Source: Acinetobacter chengduensis
GTDB lineage: Bacteria > Pseudomonadota > Gammaproteobacteria > Pseudomonadales > Moraxellaceae
Direction: 5' to 3'
Length of the DNA stretch: 64,000 nucleotides
Assembly (NCBI RefSeq): GCF_003664645.1
Contig: NZ_RCHC01000013.1
Location: forward strand, 41,160-105,159
Shown: positions 56,270-64,000 of the stretch, one piece after another
How positions within the stretch are numbered: the stretch's first letter is position 1
Layout of the letters: each line of letters begins with the position of its first letter
Translations under genes and position numbers: made by a program
The notes under the pieces: model-generated
What the model saw: only the letters and a program-made list of their open reading frames with translations
The model's database searches: none
Told to the model about the DNA's origin: nothing

Positions 56270-56296
56270 AAAAAGTGAGCGAAAGCTCACTTTTTT
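56270..56296 (+). terminator. Terminator of the 35-residue gene
   Basis: AAAAGTGAGC and GCTCACTTTT pair around GAAA, followed by T residues, one base after the preceding stop codon. Confidence 0.92.
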
Positions 56297-56364
56297 ATGG
56301 GCAGTCTTTTATTGTGTGCGGTTGAAAGAACGATTTCATATTACAATGTGTACCTACTTAAGAT

Positions 56365-56601
56365 ATGTATATTCACATGGCAAAAGATTTTCAATCAGAT
56401 ACTTACGTCGTCGATGATCAGTTACAAGATACTTTGACATGGTTATGTCATCATCAAGAGAGTTTTGACTCATTTCGCTATGATGCTATTGAAGCCGAAT
56501 TAGTCGTGTTTCATGCCAATGGACAAGATGTAATTAAAGAGGGTGATTATCTTAATGCCAGCTATGGAATACTCATTACCGCGCATAATTTTGCAAAATA
56601 A
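56365..56601 (+). CDS. Small protein, function unknown
   Basis: A 78-residue (or 74 from the internal ATG at 56377) soluble acidic protein rich in Asp and His (YVVDDQLQDTLTWLCHHQESFDSFRYDAIEAELVVF). No signal peptide or membrane helix. It is preceded by the terminator of the 35-residue gene and followed by one shared with bioB. No family is recognised. Confidence 0.6.
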   Translation: MYIHMAKDFQSDTYVVDDQLQDTLTWLCHHQESFDSFRYDAIEAELVVFHANGQDVIKEGDYLNASYGILITAHNFAK

Positions 56602-56648
56602 GTTGCTTAGGTATACTGCTTTCATCTTAAATGCAATTCTAAGTTGAT

Positions 56649-56678
56649 AAAAAAGCCCAAGATAAATTGGGCTTTTTT
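56649..56678. terminator. Bidirectional terminator before bioB end
   Basis: AAAAAAGCCCAA (56649-56660) and TTGGGCTTTTTT (56667-56678) are perfect arms. Confidence 0.92.
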
Positions 56679-56690
56679 AATGTTCGGCCT

Positions 56691-57680
56691 TTAGCTTGCC
56701 ATGGCATCAATTGAAAGTTCTGCGACGGTTGCTTTACTTTTTTCTGCTGTTAAACCTAATTTGGCAAATAGCTGTTTATCTTTACCTTCGCCCGCATTTG
56801 GAGTGGTCAATAATTTTTCACCAGAGAATAGTGAATTAGCACCCGCCATAAAAGCTAAGGCTTGGTCTGAATCAGAAAGTGATTCACGTCCAGCAGAGAG
56901 GCGAATGTAGCTTTGTGGCATAATAATACGCGCTACAGCAATGGTACGAATCCATTCAGTCACATCTAATTTTTCAACATTCGCGAGTGGTGTGCCATCA
57001 ATGGGTACCAGCATATTAATCGGTACAGATTCTGGATGAATGGGTAAGGTTGCTAGTTCCTGCAATAAGCCAATTCGATCATTACGGTTTTCGCCTAGCC
57101 CGACAATACCACCACTGCACACTTTCATACCTGCACCGCGGACATGTTCCAAAGTGTTTAGACGGTCATCAAAAGTACGCGTACTGATAATGTGAGAGTA
57201 ATATTCGCGTGAAGTATCAAGGTTATGATTATAGTAATCCAAGCCTGCATCTTTTAAACGCACAGCTTGAGACTCATTTAACATACCAAGTGTCATGCAG
57301 GTTTCTAGGCCTAAAGCTTTTACTTCACGTACCATTTCTAGTACATAAGGCATATCTCGTTCATGTGGATTACGCCATGCAGCACCCATACAAAAACGTG
57401 AAGAACCAGATGCTAAAGCTTCTTTAGCTTCAGAAATAACTTTGTCTACAGCGATACGTTTTTCAGCTTCTAAGTTAGAGTCATACCGTGCAGATTGTGA
57501 ACAGTACTTGCAGTCTTCTGGGCACTTACCTGTTTTAATAGATAGCAGTGTGCTGACTTGAATGGTATTCGCATCAAAATTTTGGCGATGTACACCTTGA
57601 GCTTTAAAAACTAAATCTAAAAAAGGCTGTTCATATAAAGCCTGAATCTCTTCTCGAGACCAGTCATTACGTAAAGTCAT
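56691..57680 (-). CDS. bioB: Biotin synthase
   Basis: Radical SAM enzyme that inserts sulfur into dethiobiotin. The CxxxCxxC cluster is C53, C57, C60 ([12 protein letters not shown]), followed by [26 protein letters not shown] and RLSAGRE. The length of 329 is typical. It stands alone, not beside bioADFC. The 290 bases upstream show no BirA-type operator that I could see. Confidence 0.97.
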   Translation of the reverse strand: MTLRNDWSREEIQALYEQPFLDLVFKAQGVHRQNFDANTIQVSTLLSIKTGKCPEDCKYCSQSARYDSNLEAEKRIAVDKVISEAKEALASGSSRFCMGAAWRNPHERDMPYVLEMVREVKALGLETCMTLGMLNESQAVRLKDAGLDYYNHNLDTSREYYSHIISTRTFDDRLNTLEHVRGAGMKVCSGGIVGLGENRNDRIGLLQELATLPIHPESVPINMLVPIDGTPLANVEKLDVTEWIRTIAVARIIMPQSYIRLSAGRESLSDSDQALAFMAGANSLFSGEKLLTTPNAGEGKDKQLFAKLGLTAEKSKATVAELSIDAMAS

Positions 57681-57972
57681 GAGCTATCCATCATCATTGT
57701 ATTCTACTTGGTATTTATCATACAGAAACCGTGCCAACCTAAAAGGCAATAACTGTCAACTTTGATAGTATCTCTCGATTAAATTTTTAATTATATGGAA
57801 ATATAAGATTGTATATTTGCTTACAAAGTTGGCTGTATTTACAGTAAATTGCTCACAAAGTTTTTTATGCACTTTTGAATTTTGTAAGGAATGTGCCACT
57901 TAGATTTTAAAATATTGAAAACTTAACAGCAAACAGGTTGAGCTGAATTTGCTGTAAGTTAGTTTAAAAATA

Positions 57973-59061
57973 TCAAGATTTTGCTTGTTGTTCGGCAATT
58001 GCCCAGTCAATGTGGACTTGCACAATCTCATCATGCAACGCGCGGTTTTGCTGTAAAGCATGCAAAATTTCTACAGAATAATTCGCATTTCCCAAGCCAA
58101 TCGCAATATTGCGCATAAAACTTTGGTAGCCAGTACGACGGATTGGGCTACCTTCCGTGCAACTTAAAAAGGTAGCTTCATCCCATTGCCAAAGGTCTAA
58201 TAAAGAAACCTGATCTAAACCATGTCGTGGGTTGAAGTCTTCTATAGATGTTTTCTTAGCAAAACTATTCCATGGGCAAATGAGCTGACAGTCATCACAA
58301 CCAAATACTCGGTTGCCTATGCCTCTGCGTAATTCTTCTGGAATAATACCTTTATATTCAATGGTTAAATATGCAATACATTTGCGTGCATCAAGCATAT
58401 AAGGTTCAACAATGGCCTGAGTCGGGCAAATATCAATACAGGCATTGCAGGAACCACAGTGCTTTTCTGCTGGACTGTCAAAAGGGAGTTCTAATGAAGT
58501 AAAGAGTTCACCAAGAACAAAAAAAGAACCTGATTTCTTATGAATGAGTAAGGTATGTTTACCTGTCCAGCCCATACCTGCATTTTCTGCTAAAGACTTT
58601 TCAAATACAGGTGCAGAATCGGCAAAGGGGCGTGCTTCAAAATCGCCCACTTTTTCACGAATAATAGAAGCGAGTGTCTTTAAGCGTCCACGCATCGTTT
58701 TATGGTAATCGCGACCACGTGCATAGCGAGCAATAATTGCTGAGTTAGGTTCATGTGGTACATAACGGGGCTTTGGTGTTTCCACCAAATAGTCCATGCG
58801 CACACAAATGATGCTTTTTGTGCCGGGGATGAGCAAAGTTGGGTCGGCACGCTTGTCTAAGTTCTCTTCTAAAAATTTCATGTCGCCATGATAGCCACGT
58901 TTTAAATATTCTTTAAATCGGGCTAATTCAGCTTGAGCATCTGGTTTGGCAATGACACAATCAGAAAAACCCAAAGCCAAAGCTTGAGCTTTAATCCATG
59001 CTTTTAGAGTGGCTGGATCATCTTGGTTGAGCTGAATTTTTGATTGAGCAGAAGTTGCCAT
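57973..59061 (-). CDS. queG: Epoxyqueuosine reductase
   Basis: Last step of queuosine synthesis in tRNA, a cobalamin-dependent iron-sulfur enzyme. Two 4Fe-4S motifs are visible: CGSCNACIDICPTQAI and CDDCQLICPW. The N-terminal half has DCVIAKPDAQAELARFKEYLKRGYHGDM and ENAGMGWTGKHTLLIHKKSGSFFVLGE. 362 residues is normal. It is divergent from nnr, with 22 bases between start codons, so the promoters overlap the opposite gene. The queG-nnr neighbourhood is conserved in gammaproteobacteria. Confidence 0.96.
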   Translation of the reverse strand: MATSAQSKIQLNQDDPATLKAWIKAQALALGFSDCVIAKPDAQAELARFKEYLKRGYHGDMKFLEENLDKRADPTLLIPGTKSIICVRMDYLVETPKPRYVPHEPNSAIIARYARGRDYHKTMRGRLKTLASIIREKVGDFEARPFADSAPVFEKSLAENAGMGWTGKHTLLIHKKSGSFFVLGELFTSLELPFDSPAEKHCGSCNACIDICPTQAIVEPYMLDARKCIAYLTIEYKGIIPEELRRGIGNRVFGCDDCQLICPWNSFAKKTSIEDFNPRHGLDQVSLLDLWQWDEATFLSCTEGSPIRRTGYQSFMRNIAIGLGNANYSVEILHALQQNRALHDEIVQVHIDWAIAEQQAKS

Positions 59062-59083
59062 AAACCATTTGGAAGGAAGAAGA

Positions 59084-60565
59084 ATGCAACAGCAAGTTTA
59101 TCATAGCCAAGCTATTCAAGCATGGGAGCAGCGCTGGTTTGGCCAGCAAAACAGCTCTTATGGGTTAATGAAGCAGGTTGCATGGATAACGGCCCAGCGG
59201 TTAATTGCATTATTTGATTCGCAATTTGAGCCACAAAAAAAACAAAGGGTAGCTGTGTGTTGTGGTCAGGGCAACAATGCTGGTGATGGCTATTTAATTG
59301 CAAAGTATTTATTTCAAGCGGGTTTTAAAATAGATGTATATGCTGCGCCATTAGGGATGTCTAAAGATTTACACGCTGCAGAGCAAGAAACCCGAGAAAC
59401 GGGTATAACGATCGTTTCAGGCTTTAATTTTCAGCAAAATTACGATGTTTATATTGATGCTTTATTTGGTATTGGCCTAAACCGTGCGCTAAATGCAGAG
59501 TGGCAACATATTATTCAACGTGTAAATACACAAGATGGTCTGAAAATTTCTATCGACATTCCAAGTGGGTTACAAGCGAACAGTGGTCAACCTTTGCCTT
59601 GCGCAATTAAAGCTGACTACACATTTACAGCTTTGGGCTTAAAAGCAGGCCTATTTACAGGACAAGGCAAAGAATATGCAGGCACTGTAACGGTGATTCC
59701 AGCTTTACCTGTGGATGATGTGTTGGAGCCAATAGCTTATCTTTCTCCAATAAAGGTTAACTTACCAACACGTAAAGCTTTTGGGCATAAAGGCAGTTAT
59801 GGGCATGTACTGGTGGTTGGTGGTCATGCAGATATGGGCGGTGCCGTGATCATGGCGGCCGAAGCTGCTTTTCATGCAGGTGCAGGTAAAGTAACGGCTA
59901 TATGTGATGCTAAACATCACACTGCGATTTTGGCTCGTGCACCAAATATTATGCTTCGTGATATTAATGCGTTATCAGCCAGTGATGTACAGGATTTAAT
60001 TGCTCAGGTTGATGCTGTCTGTTTTGGCATGGGCTTAGGACGTGATGATTGGGCAAAGCAACAATTTGAACTTTGGTTTCCGCTAATCCAGCAGTCTACT
60101 TTAGAGGTTGTGTTAGATGCAGATGCCTTATGGTTTTTGGCTGAATCGCCTGTACAGTTAAATAAGCATAGTTATTGCACCCCACATTCGGGTGAGGCAG
60201 CTAGGCTCCTCAACATAAGCGTGCAAGAGATAGAAGCAGATCGCATTCAGGCTATTCACCAGCTACAGCAAAAATATGCAGGACAATGGGTGCTTAAAGG
60301 TGCGGGTAGTTTAATTTTACAAAATGAGCTGTGGATTTGTACCGCAGGCAATGCGGGTATGGGCACTGGTGGTATGGGGGATGTGCTTGCTGGCATGATG
60401 GCCAGTCTAAAGGCTCAATTTCATCAAGGTATTCATTTGCATGAAATTGTAACTTTACATGCTTTGGCTGGTGATGATTTGGCACAAAGAGGCATGCGAG
60501 GTTTACAGGCACAAGATATGGCGCAAGCTGTGTATCGTGCCGTGAATGGACGTACAATGCTATGA
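59084..60565 (+). CDS. nnr: Bifunctional NAD(P)H-hydrate epimerase/dehydratase
   Basis: Repairs hydrated NAD(P)H. The N-terminal YjeF-type epimerase domain (about 1-210) has CGQGNNAGDGYLIAKYL and DALFGIGLNR. The C-terminal ADP-dependent dehydratase (about 225-493) has HKGSYGHVLVVGGHADMGG, LDADALWFLA, TPHSGEAARLL and GMGTGGMGDVLAGM. The ATG at 59084 follows GGAAGGAAGA directly, which decides it over the upstream TTG. It overlaps acyP by four bases. Confidence 0.96.
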   Translation: MQQQVYHSQAIQAWEQRWFGQQNSSYGLMKQVAWITAQRLIALFDSQFEPQKKQRVAVCCGQGNNAGDGYLIAKYLFQAGFKIDVYAAPLGMSKDLHAAEQETRETGITIVSGFNFQQNYDVYIDALFGIGLNRALNAEWQHIIQRVNTQDGLKISIDIPSGLQANSGQPLPCAIKADYTFTALGLKAGLFTGQGKEYAGTVTVIPALPVDDVLEPIAYLSPIKVNLPTRKAFGHKGSYGHVLVVGGHADMGGAVIMAAEAAFHAGAGKVTAICDAKHHTAILARAPNIMLRDINALSASDVQDLIAQVDAVCFGMGLGRDDWAKQQFELWFPLIQQSTLEVVLDADALWFLAESPVQLNKHSYCTPHSGEAARLLNISVQEIEADRIQAIHQLQQKYAGQWVLKGAGSLILQNELWICTAGNAGMGTGGMGDVLAGMMASLKAQFHQGIHLHEIVTLHALAGDDLAQRGMRGLQAQDMAQAVYRAVNGRTML

Positions 60566-60843
60566 ATAGAAAAGCACTGAAACTATGTATTCATGGTCAA
60601 GTACAAGGTGTCGGGTATCGACGTTGGTTTGAACAGCAGGCAATTGCTTTAAATTTAAAAGGGTATGTAAAAAATCTAAGTTCAGGTGAAGTTGAAGCCG
60701 TTATTTGGGGTTTAGATACAGATATTCATCACATGATTGTGCAGTGCAATATAGGCCCTGTGAATGCTGTAGTAACTGCTGTTGAATGCACGGAAATGAT
60801 TGTAGATGACGCCGAATTTTCAAGCTTTACAATACAACGCTAA
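60562..60843 (+). CDS. acyP: Acylphosphatase
   Basis: A 93-residue enzyme that hydrolyses acyl phosphates. The substrate arginine is R20 in HGQVQGVGYRRW and the catalytic asparagine N38 in GYVKNLSSGEVE. It is coupled by ATGA overlap to nnr. A 10-base inverted repeat (60843-60852 and 60867-60876), with no T run, follows the stop and may end the transcript. Confidence 0.94.
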   Translation: MNRKALKLCIHGQVQGVGYRRWFEQQAIALNLKGYVKNLSSGEVEAVIWGLDTDIHHMIVQCNIGPVNAVVTAVECTEMIVDDAEFSSFTIQR

Positions 60844-60894
60844 AAGTTGTAACGAAGTATAAGTCATTACAACTTTGTTATTAATGGTTATGAA

Positions 60895-61440
60895 TTAGCG
60901 ACGTCTTGAACTATAACGGCTACGCCCACGTGCCATACCACCTAAAGCATTCAGTACTGCCATTTTGCTCATACTGCCAGAAGCATGTGCATGACAAATG
61001 GCGGCCGCTAAAGCATCGGCAGCATCTTGCTGTGGTTTAATGTCTAAGTTCAACAGCTTCATCACCATCATTTGTACTTGTTCTTTATCGGCTGCGCCGT
61101 AACCGACTACAGATTGTTTGATTTGGCGGGCGGTATATTCTGCAACTTTTAAATCTAAATTGGTTAAAGCGGCAATAGCTGCACCACGAGCTTGACCAAG
61201 TTTTAAAGCTGAGTCTGGGTTTTGAGCCATAAAGACTTGTTCGACAGCAGCTTCGGTTGGACCATGAAATTTAACAATACGGTCGACACCAGCAAAGATG
61301 CGTTTTAGTCTTTCAGGCATTTCTGTGGTTTCAGTACGAATGGTTCCAGCATCCACAAAAGTGAGCTTAGATCCTTCATGTTCGATGATCCCGTAACCAG
61401 TAAGACGAGAACCAGGGTCGATACCAATAATTAATGGCAT
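60895..61440 (-). CDS. ruvC: Holliday junction resolvase RuvC
   Basis: Cuts four-way junctions made during recombination, together with RuvAB. The first acidic residue is D8 ([13 protein letters not shown]), with the later [43 protein letters not shown] and [14 protein letters not shown] blocks. The length of 181 is slightly above E. coli, with a basic tail RSRYSSRRR. ruvAB and the usual yebC partner are not adjacent. Confidence 0.96.
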   Translation of the reverse strand: MPLIIGIDPGSRLTGYGIIEHEGSKLTFVDAGTIRTETTEMPERLKRIFAGVDRIVKFHGPTEAAVEQVFMAQNPDSALKLGQARGAAIAALTNLDLKVAEYTARQIKQSVVGYGAADKEQVQMMVMKLLNLDIKPQQDAADALAAAICHAHASGSMSKMAVLNALGGMARGRSRYSSRRR

Positions 61441-61562
61441 ATTTGCCCTTTAAAAATTAAAATATGCCCATATTGTTACATAAGCGGATCAAAAAAGCTT
61501 GATAGTGATTAAGCACTTGGTTGATGCACTTTATTTATTTAATTGAGATTTGATTAATTTTC

Positions 61563-62138
61563 ATGAAATTATTTCTGATTGTACTTATCGGCTTAATCCT
61601 AGAAGTCTTTGTTTGGATTGGCGTGGGTGACCTCGTCGGTAGCATGTGGTATGTATTCTTCTGGTTTGTTGCTACATTCTTTATTGGTATGAATATGATC
61701 CGCAAATACTCTGCGGGTTTAATGCCTCAAATGCAACAAATGCAAGCAGGTCAAATGAGTGCAGATCCAGCGCTTTCAGGTAATCTTCCTAAAATTATCG
61801 CGGGATTTTTACTTCTTATCCCTGGTCTTATTACAGATGTATTGGCATTGCTTATTTTAATTCCACCTGTACAAAATGCCTTAAAAACAACCATGATGAA
61901 TGTGATGATGAAACGTCAACAAGCCATGATGGAAAAAATGATGGGTGGCATGATGGGCGGTGACATGGGGGGTATGGGTGGTGCGCAAGGTCAAAACCCA
62001 TTTGCAGACATGATGCGTCAAATGCAAGATATGCAAAACCAACAAGCTGGTCGCGATTCTAATATTATTGATGGTGAAGCGCGTGAAGTGACACCTGATG
62101 CTAAAAAAATTGAAATGAAAGATGTTAATCCAAAATAG
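61563..62138 (+). CDS. fxsA: FxsA family membrane protein
   Basis: A 191-residue inner-membrane protein. Residues 1-115 are the FxsA core (ILEVFVWIGVGDLVGSMW, GFLLLIPGLITDVLALLILIPPV). The C-terminal 75 residues are rich in Met, Gly and Gln (MMEKMMGGMMGGDMGGMGG). FxsA relieves phage T7 exclusion by the F plasmid in E. coli; its normal role is unknown. The Met/Gly-rich tail is a lineage extension that might bind metal or a partner. Confidence 0.9.
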   Translation: MKLFLIVLIGLILEVFVWIGVGDLVGSMWYVFFWFVATFFIGMNMIRKYSAGLMPQMQQMQAGQMSADPALSGNLPKIIAGFLLLIPGLITDVLALLILIPPVQNALKTTMMNVMMKRQQAMMEKMMGGMMGGDMGGMGGAQGQNPFADMMRQMQDMQNQQAGRDSNIIDGEAREVTPDAKKIEMKDVNPK

Positions 62139-62156
62139 AACATCCCTTCATTACGG

Positions 62157-62181
62157 GCCGGATATTGATCCGGCTTTTTTT
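62157..62181 (+). terminator. Terminator of fxsA
   Basis: GCCGGAT (62157-62163) and ATCCGGC (62168-62174) pair around a four-base loop, followed by seven T. Confidence 0.92.
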
Positions 62182-62262
62182 ATATCAAATGAACCTGAGG
62201 CCAACAAATTATTTGAACTATCGATATAATAGTGCAGTTTTTAACATACCGTACAAAAATAA

Positions 62263-62895
62263 ATGTCCTTGCTCTTCACGATTTGTCTGTTGCACTTTGT
62301 CGCACAGCTTAGCCCAGGTCCCGACGTGCTTTTAATTGCTAAAAGTGCAGCATCTACAACACGTGCGAACACACTCAAAATTATAGCGGGGATTTCCGTT
62401 GGTATTATTGCGTGGGTGGTTTTAACGCTTTCTGGTTTTACAGTTCTGATTGAGCAATTTCCGTGGATTCAACAGGTACTAATGTTGATTGGTGGTTTGT
62501 TCTTAGCAAAAATGGGCTGGGCGATGTTAAATGGAGGCTTAAAAAGCCTTAAGCAAGTAGCCAATTTGGAATCAGAGACTCAGCCTGAACCTGCTAAAAA
62601 CTATTTCATGCTTGGTCTATTGACCAATCTATCTAACCCTAAAACGCTGATTTATTTTAGTAGTGTATTTTCTTTGGCTTTAAGTTCTTCTGCGGGTACT
62701 GGGCTAAAAACACAATTAGCAATTATTATTCCAATTCAAACATTTTTAGTTTTTAGTCTACTGATGCTGATCCTTTCAATGCCAAAGGTCAAAAGCTTCT
62801 ACCAGCGATCTGGAAGCTATATTGATATTATTTCAGGTGTGCTTTTTTTAGGTTTTGCAATTTGGCTTTGGCTGGACGCATTTCGCTTTGTTTAA
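62263..62895 (+). CDS. LysE/RhtB family amino acid exporter
   Basis: A 210-residue inner-membrane protein with about six helices. The family motif LSPGPDVLLIAKSAAST is at residues 16-32, with GLLTNLSNPKTLIYFSSVF near 120-138. RhtB-type proteins export threonine, homoserine or other amino acids; the substrate cannot be told. The ATG follows an AT-rich leader with no strong ribosome site. Confidence 0.9.
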   Translation: MSLLFTICLLHFVAQLSPGPDVLLIAKSAASTTRANTLKIIAGISVGIIAWVVLTLSGFTVLIEQFPWIQQVLMLIGGLFLAKMGWAMLNGGLKSLKQVANLESETQPEPAKNYFMLGLLTNLSNPKTLIYFSSVFSLALSSSAGTGLKTQLAIIIPIQTFLVFSLLMLILSMPKVKSFYQRSGSYIDIISGVLFLGFAIWLWLDAFRFV

Positions 62896-63029
62896 GTGAT
62901 TACGACTCGGTGTTATTGGCCTCTAATTTGATTATGAAAAAGATAGGCTCAGAACAAAAAGTACTGAGCTGAAGTATATTGTATGGGCAGTAATGATTTA
63001 TGGCCACCACGTGTTGGCCAGATGAGCAA

Positions 63030-63233
63030 TTAACGGGATTGGTCTGATACGCTTGAGGGTGGTGTATCTTCAGTAATCGTTTGCACTGTTTCTTCTTTCG
63101 TCATTTTTTCATCTGTTAAAGAGGCTTGATAACGATTTGGTTGTAAAGTTGCCTCAGTATTTTCAGAACCTTTATAGCTACGGCTCCGATTTGCACGCTC
63201 TCTTAAACCACCTTTTTTAATCAGCTGAACCAT
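63030..63233 (-). CDS. Small hydrophilic protein, function unknown
   Basis: A 67-residue protein: a basic N-terminus (VQLIKKGGLRERANRSRSYKG) followed by a Thr/Glu/Ser-rich tail, likely unstructured. GAGGAA lies seven bases before the ATG, which supports expression. No family is recognised. Confidence 0.55.
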   Translation of the reverse strand: MVQLIKKGGLRERANRSRSYKGSENTEATLQPNRYQASLTDEKMTKEETVQTITEDTPPSSVSDQSR

Positions 63234-63351
63234 AGTTATTCCTCATTAGATTGTTTTATTTTAATCTAAATCGAATTATAAAAAAGCAGAAGAAATATAC
63301 GAATAAATATGAGGGCTTTAAGCCCCCAAATGTACTGCGGGTATTTAAAAA

Positions 63352-63591
63352 TTAACGCTTATCGTTTTGTTGTAGGACTTCAAACAGAGATTGTTGTTTT
63401 GGTATTTCTTGATGATCTTGTAAATAAACATGTACGACTTTAAAGACGATGGATACGACTAAACAGGTAAGGACGCAAAAAATCCAAAAGCCATAAGGGC
63501 TACGAATGTTGTGTGAACCACAGTTGGTGCATTCTTTGTCAGTAGAAGCAACAGCTTTGTTGCAACAGGCACAATGATATTGATATTGCAT
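63352..63591 (-). CDS. Zinc-ribbon membrane protein, function unknown
   Basis: A 79-residue protein with an N-terminal zinc ribbon (CACCNKAVASTDKECTNCGS: two CxxC pairs) and one membrane helix (about 32-56, FWIFCVLTCLVVSIVFKVVHVYL). AAGGAG eight bases upstream supports the ATG at 63591. Cytoplasmic ribbon plus anchor suggests a small regulatory or stress-related membrane protein; no named family is claimed. The 280 bases between it and ahpF carry only the ahpF terminator. Confidence 0.7.
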   Translation of the reverse strand: MQYQYHCACCNKAVASTDKECTNCGSHNIRSPYGFWIFCVLTCLVVSIVFKVVHVYLQDHQEIPKQQSLFEVLQQNDKR

Positions 63592-63840
63592 TTTTATTCT
63601 CCTTATCATCTGGCAACATTTTAAGAATTATTTATTGTGTATTTCTATGATGACCGTAGTGTGTATTTATTCATCTTATGTGAGTAATTTATAATCTACA
63701 AGTAGATTATAAATGAAATGTAACTCTGAGGATTTAATTAAAATTGATAAGCCACTAAAGCTTTGTTTTCTATTTGTTGTTGTGAATTAAGTGGAAATTT
63801 TAGTTACAAAAGATCCAATGCGCGTGGTAATTGTCGAAAT

Positions 63841-63868
63841 AAAAAGCCAGTCCTAAGACTGGCTTTTT
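63841..63868. terminator. Terminator of ahpF
   Basis: AAAAAGCCAGTC and GACTGGCTTTTT pair around CTAA, 26 bases from the ahpF stop; symmetric, so bidirectional. Confidence 0.92.
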
Positions 63869-63894
63869 AGCTTTAATCAGTGTGAGTCACACAA

Positions 63895-64000
63895 TTACTG
63901 TCCAGAACGAATGATGTAATCAAAAGCAGAAAGTGATGCTTTCGCGCCTTCACCTGTGGCAATGATGATTTGTTTGTACGGCACTGTTGTACAGTCACCA
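63895..64000 (-). CDS. ahpF: Alkyl hydroperoxide reductase subunit F, C-terminal end (cut by window edge)
   Basis: The last 34 codons of a minus-strand gene running off the right edge. They read [21 protein letters not shown], then [13 protein letters not shown] and a stop. This is the FAD-domain end of AhpF, the flavoprotein that reduces the peroxidase AhpC with NADH; E. coli AhpF ends almost identically. Only the identity of the end can be judged. Confidence 0.92.
   Translation of the reverse strand, partial: GDCTTVPYKQIIIATGEGAKASLSAFDYIIRSGQ

Noticed and set aside
57681..57972. BirA operator upstream of bioB
   Set aside because: No TTGTAAACC-type inverted half-sites are visible in this interval.
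63881..63891. TGTGAGTCACA palindrome near the ahpF end
   Set aside because: It lacks the six-base spacer of a Crp site and lies just downstream of the ahpF stop, not in a promoter.

Overview
The window looks like chromosomal DNA of an Acinetobacter species. This is inferred from the AT-rich base composition, the gene content (Acinetobacter-type dacC, type II NADH dehydrogenase, hisZ-purA, a long alanine aminotransferase, and a hemophilin/Slam haem locus) and the many compact rho-independent terminators. The species cannot be fixed from the sequence alone. Both ends cut genes: the 5' part of alaS lies at the left edge (minus strand) and the 3' end of ahpF at the right edge (minus strand).

Layout. 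1-7.6 kb: alaS, an Epd/GAPDH-type dehydrogenase, an azlDC branched-chain amino acid exporter pair with a divergent Lrp-type regulator, and hisZ-purA. 7.7-20 kb: envelope and housekeeping genes (M48 lipoprotein protease, FKBP isomerase, ndh, dacC, M61 peptidase, rluE, an alaA-type aminotransferase with an extra N-terminal helix-turn-helix-like module, msrB-glutathione peroxidase). 19-25.5 kb: purT-glnD-dapC and a second azlCD pair. 25.6-30 kb: small lipoproteins and secreted peptides, a Crp/Fnr-type regulator facing an Mpo1-like membrane protein across a perfect Crp-spaced palindrome, and ychF. 30.2-37.9 kb: a sulfur-scavenging cluster (two tandem sfnB-like genes, a flavin-dependent monooxygenase, metQNI-type transporter) and a glutathione S-transferase. 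38-42.6 kb: a large serine/threonine/leucine-rich repeat protein, an Lrp regulator, yebC, an acyltransferase, and a tRNA with CAU anticodon, probably the lysidine-modified isoleucine tRNA. 42.7-43.2 kb: decayed accessory DNA including the 3' end of an IS3-family transposase.

43.3-52.9 kb is the most interesting region, a haem-acquisition island on the plus strand: a TonB-like protein, haem oxygenase (hemO), a YbaN/DUF454 protein, a Fur-box-controlled ECF sigma factor, its FecR-type anti-sigma factor (interrupted by one in-frame amber codon), a TonB-dependent receptor with an N-terminal signalling (STN) domain, a secreted hemophilin-type haem-binding protein, and its Slam outer-membrane secretion partner. 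The expected circuit is: low iron releases Fur; the sigma factor is made; haem-loaded hemophore at the receptor signals through the anti-sigma factor; imported haem is opened by HemO. The amber codon would cut the periplasmic sensing part off the anti-sigma factor and could uncouple the circuit from haem.

53-64 kb: photolyase, small lipoprotein, a Cas2-like/SinR-type small protein, several small Cys-containing proteins, bioB, queG facing nnr-acyP, ruvC, fxsA, a LysE-family exporter and the end of ahpF. No rRNA, CRISPR array, intact prophage or intact insertion sequence was seen. Locus names of the haem island (hphR, hphA, hsmA) are recalled from the described Acinetobacter baumannii hemophilin system and were assigned by domain content and order, not by a database search.
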